Below are positions 6,145 to 8,097 of a DNA stretch of 8,097 bases, piece after piece; position 1 is the first letter of the stretch; each line of letters begins with the position of its first letter. The translations under genes were made by a program, and so were the position numbers. Under the pieces are notes generated by a model that saw nothing but the letters and a program-made list of their open reading frames with translations, had not been told where the DNA came from and made no database searches. This DNA comes from Maribacter sp. (lineage in GTDB: Bacteria; Bacteroidota; Bacteroidia; Flavobacteriales; Flavobacteriaceae), in contig JABDKZ010000333.1 in the NCBI GenBank assembly GCA_013001935.1, forward strand, positions 1 to 8,097. The letters run 5' to 3'.

Positions 6145-7287
6145 CTAGAATCCAAAATCTGCTTTTAAAGCATCGATTTTTTCAAGGGCCATTTCCTTGG
6201 TTAAGAAATCAATTTCATCCATGCCAAAGGCTTTTTCAAAGGTACGAAGCGCTTTCTTTGGCTCTCCTAATTGTTCATAGTACTCACCTTCAAAATAAAA
6301 TCCCAACATGGTTTCTGGAAATTCAACCTTACACATATCGGATAAAGGCTTTAAGGATTCAAAATCCTCTTTTTTTCGAGTTCCTGCATAAATGGCCATT
6401 ACATCATTAAGATCCACGGTTTTCTTGATTCCAAAGAGATCTTCTATGGTTTTGTATTTGTTTTCCAAATAATTGAATACCGGTTCTTCAGAAGTTAAAA
6501 TTTGGGTTTTGTATTCCTTTGGACTAATAGGTTTGAACATGCCAAAAATGTTATCGAATGCCTTACCAATACCATAAGTAACAATCGAAATATGATCTGC
6601 ACTGGGATATTCATCAAAATAGTAGTGAAGATTCTCTTTGCTTATGGCCTTAATGGCATTGTTCATCGACATGATCTTAGGCCTTTGCTTGCTTTTTTCA
6701 CCTTCAACTATCAATTGATAGAAAATCTGTTGGTTCATTGCCTCTAATCTTGATGGGATATGAATTTCCATGTCAGGAGCCAATGTAGGCGAAATATTGA
6801 TAAAGGCATTGAAAACTGATCTATCCTTGAATAACCAATAGTTTTCAAAATTTGCGGTTATATCATAACCCACTATCATTTTAAATGGGGCTGTATTGTA
6901 ATTTAAATCAAGATATGGGATGATTTCCATACCAAGAAATTCAAAAAATTTATTCCCTTTTTCAGAGGGTAATCCGGTTTGTTTGTCAAAAGCGCAATCA
7001 TCAAAACGAATACTTCCTTCACTTTGGTGAATACCAACAATAATTGATTCTGGCATGCCGTGGAATTTACTGTAGAACTTCGCGTTGGCGACTACTTGCT
7101 CAAACAAGTAATCGGCATCCAAGACCACAATAAGTGGGTGCTTTTTATCTTTATCGTATTCTTCAGGGAAATAATAACTGACATCCCTTCTTTCCTGAAG
7201 TTTAAAAGATTCAAATATCTCTTTAGTTATCTGGGCATTTAGACCAAAACAAAAAAGACTGGCCAAAACAATGAGAAAATGTCGCAT
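6145..7287 (-). CDS. Exported alpha/beta-hydrolase-fold protein (esterase D-like) with Asp at the nucleophile position
   Basis: The 380-residue protein has a signal peptide (1-18, ending GLNA before Gln19), so it acts in the periplasm or outside. Residues about 30-250 resemble the Esterase_D/enterochelin-esterase family: RRDVSYYFPEEYDKDKKHPLIVVLDAD at the start of the sheet, SIIVGIHQSEGSIRFDD, then the segment around 138-170 ending in FINISPTLAPDM, and a late DHIS (Asp231-His232) resembling the catalytic His site. The nucleophile elbow, normally GHSxGG, is G140-Y141-D142-I-T-A, so the usual Ser is absent. After about residue 255 comes a helical tail with a TPR-like stretch (about 328-356, ending EPKKALRTFEKAFG). 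It may be a non-catalytic binding protein or use Asp142. The flippase-like gene ends 27 bp upstream, suggesting an operon. Confidence 0.8.
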   Translation of the reverse strand: MRHFLIVLASLFCFGLNAQITKEIFESFKLQERRDVSYYFPEEYDKDKKHPLIVVLDADYLFEQVVANAKFYSKFHGMPESIIVGIHQSEGSIRFDDCAFDKQTGLPSEKGNKFFEFLGMEIIPYLDLNYNTAPFKMIVGYDITANFENYWLFKDRSVFNAFINISPTLAPDMEIHIPSRLEAMNQQIFYQLIVEGEKSKQRPKIMSMNNAIKAISKENLHYYFDEYPSADHISIVTYGIGKAFDNIFGMFKPISPKEYKTQILTSEEPVFNYLENKYKTIEDLFGIKKTVDLNDVMAIYAGTRKKEDFESLKPLSDMCKVEFPETMLGFYFEGEYYEQLGEPKKALRTFEKAFGMDEIDFLTKEMALEKIDALKADFGF

Positions 7288-7314
7288 ATAAAGGTATTAG
7301 AGTAACAATGGGTG

Positions 7315-8097
7315 CTACCGGTTTCTGTTCAATAACGGTAATAACAGAAAAGATATTGCCCCGAATACTACGATGACAATAGTCTGTGAAATCCACATGA
7401 TCCATCCAAAGGCATCTCCTGAAACCGAATCTATACCATAGATGGCCAAGGCTTTACTCACTGCTATCGGGTACAGACCAATACCACCATTTGTTGTGGT
7501 CATAGCGAAGGCACCGGCGACAAATGCTACCAATAACTGACTAATTGTAAGACCAGCAGTTTCTAAAACCGTGTATTTAATGACCCAAAACATACCTACA
7601 TAACATGCCCAAATGAATACAGTATGCAGCACAAATGCCCATTTGTTTTTCATCTTAAAAATACTCAGTACACCATCGAATAATCCTTTTACAAAACCTT
7701 TGATTTTAAGGGCAATCTTTGTTGAAGACCTTTTTATAAAAACAATGAAGATCAGGACACCTAAAATTCCCATGCCCAATAGCAAAAGAATACTATTGTA
7801 ATTGAAACCCTTGTTTTGAAGAAATTCAATGATTATTTCTGTTTGTAATAGAAGTGTTGTTGAAATAATAATTAAAAGCATAATTACATCAACAACCCTT
7901 TCGGTCACAATAGTCCCAAAACCTTTTTCAAACGGCACGTCTTCATACGTTGCCAATGCAGTGGCCCTTAGGATTTCGCCTGATCTCGGGATCCCTAGAT
8001 TTGTAAAATAGGATATTAGCACTATGAAAAGGTTATTACTCAGTTTGGGTTGATAGCCTAAAGGTTTTAAAAGGTAATTCCATCGTATGGCCCTTGA
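7315..8097 (-). CDS. Flippase-like / LPG-synthase-type integral membrane protein, 5' end missing
   Basis: The minus-strand frame is open to the right edge, giving 260 residues of the C-terminal part; the family is usually a little over 300 residues, so roughly 50-60 are probably missing. A GTG at 8022 is an internal codon, not the start, because the conserved sequence continues upstream. Family motifs are GIPRSGEILRA at 35-45 and TIVTERVVD at 62-70, and a Gly-rich TTNGGIGLYP at 201-210. Hydrophobic segments fall near 22-35, 68-88, 101-121, 154-175, 185-206 and 230-257. This is the lysylphosphatidylglycerol synthase transmembrane / YbhN-AglD type domain (PF03706-like). It has no visible aminoacyl-transfer domain, so lysyl-lipid synthesis should not be assumed; movement of a lipid or lipid-linked molecule is a guess. 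The hydrolase-like gene follows 27 bp downstream. Confidence 0.88.
   Translation of the reverse strand, partial: SRAIRWNYLLKPLGYQPKLSNNLFIVLISYFTNLGIPRSGEILRATALATYEDVPFEKGFGTIVTERVVDVIMLLIIISTTLLLQTEIIIEFLQNKGFNYNSILLLLGMGILGVLIFIVFIKRSSTKIALKIKGFVKGLFDGVLSIFKMKNKWAFVLHTVFIWACYVGMFWVIKYTVLETAGLTISQLLVAFVAGAFAMTTTNGGIGLYPIAVSKALAIYGIDSVSGDAFGWIMWISQTIVIVVFGAISFLLLPLLNRNR

Noticed and set aside
7322..7350. Inverted repeat TTTCTGTT / AACAGAAA with a 13-base loop at the end of the flippase-like gene
   Set aside because: The stem is AT-rich, the loop is long, and no U-run follows on the coding strand, so it is a poor terminator and probably chance.
8020..8022. GTG as start of a 235-residue flippase-like protein
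   Set aside because: The frame continues upstream to the window edge with plausible family sequence, so this GTG is an internal Val codon.
1..8097. tRNA, rRNA, CRISPR, insertion sequence or phage attachment site
   Set aside because: No cloverleaf, spaced direct repeats, transposase frame, terminal inverted repeats or integrase were seen on either strand.

Overview
The window looks like a piece of a Bacteroidota chromosome, most likely a marine member of the Flavobacteriaceae. The evidence is moderate-to-low GC, few Shine-Dalgarno sites, promoter candidates of the Bacteroidota TAnnTTTG type, a TonB-dependent receptor, and four signal peptides that all end in Ala followed by Gln. No RNA gene, CRISPR array, insertion sequence or prophage gene was seen. 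It reads as an ordinary chromosomal region with a few unusual details.

Left part (1-2554), envelope genes. The window opens inside a TonB-dependent outer-membrane receptor on the minus strand. Its N-terminal 295 residues are visible (signal peptide, TonB-box-like segment, plug and first barrel strands). Across a 269-bp AT-rich divergent gap lies a secreted protein with plant-type 24-residue leucine-rich repeats on the plus strand. It converges on a small outer-membrane beta-barrel protein on the minus strand, and their stop codons overlap in one TTAA.

Middle part (2555-4707), plus strand. Here are exonuclease III (xth, probably GTG start) and a Tas-type aldo-keto reductase. A hairpin around the xth stop codon and a TAnnTTTG box before tas suggest separate transcription units. 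Ten bases after tas is an unlisted 32-residue single-pass membrane microprotein. It converges on radA with the same TTAA stop-codon overlap.

Right part (4704-8097), minus strand. In transcription order there is a flippase-like / LPG-synthase-type integral membrane protein (5' end beyond the window), then 27 bp later an exported alpha/beta-hydrolase-fold protein, then 79 bp later the DNA repair protein RadA. The hydrolase-like protein has Asp where the esterase family has its nucleophilic Ser. The first two probably form an operon; radA may be read with them and may also have its own promoter.

The genes do not form one pathway: envelope functions (receptor, LRR protein, small barrel, flippase, hydrolase-like protein) alternate with DNA repair (xth, radA) and a metabolic oxidoreductase. 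No clearly new defence or mobile system is visible. The best leads are the membrane microprotein, the Asp-for-Ser hydrolase, and the compact convergent gene ends.
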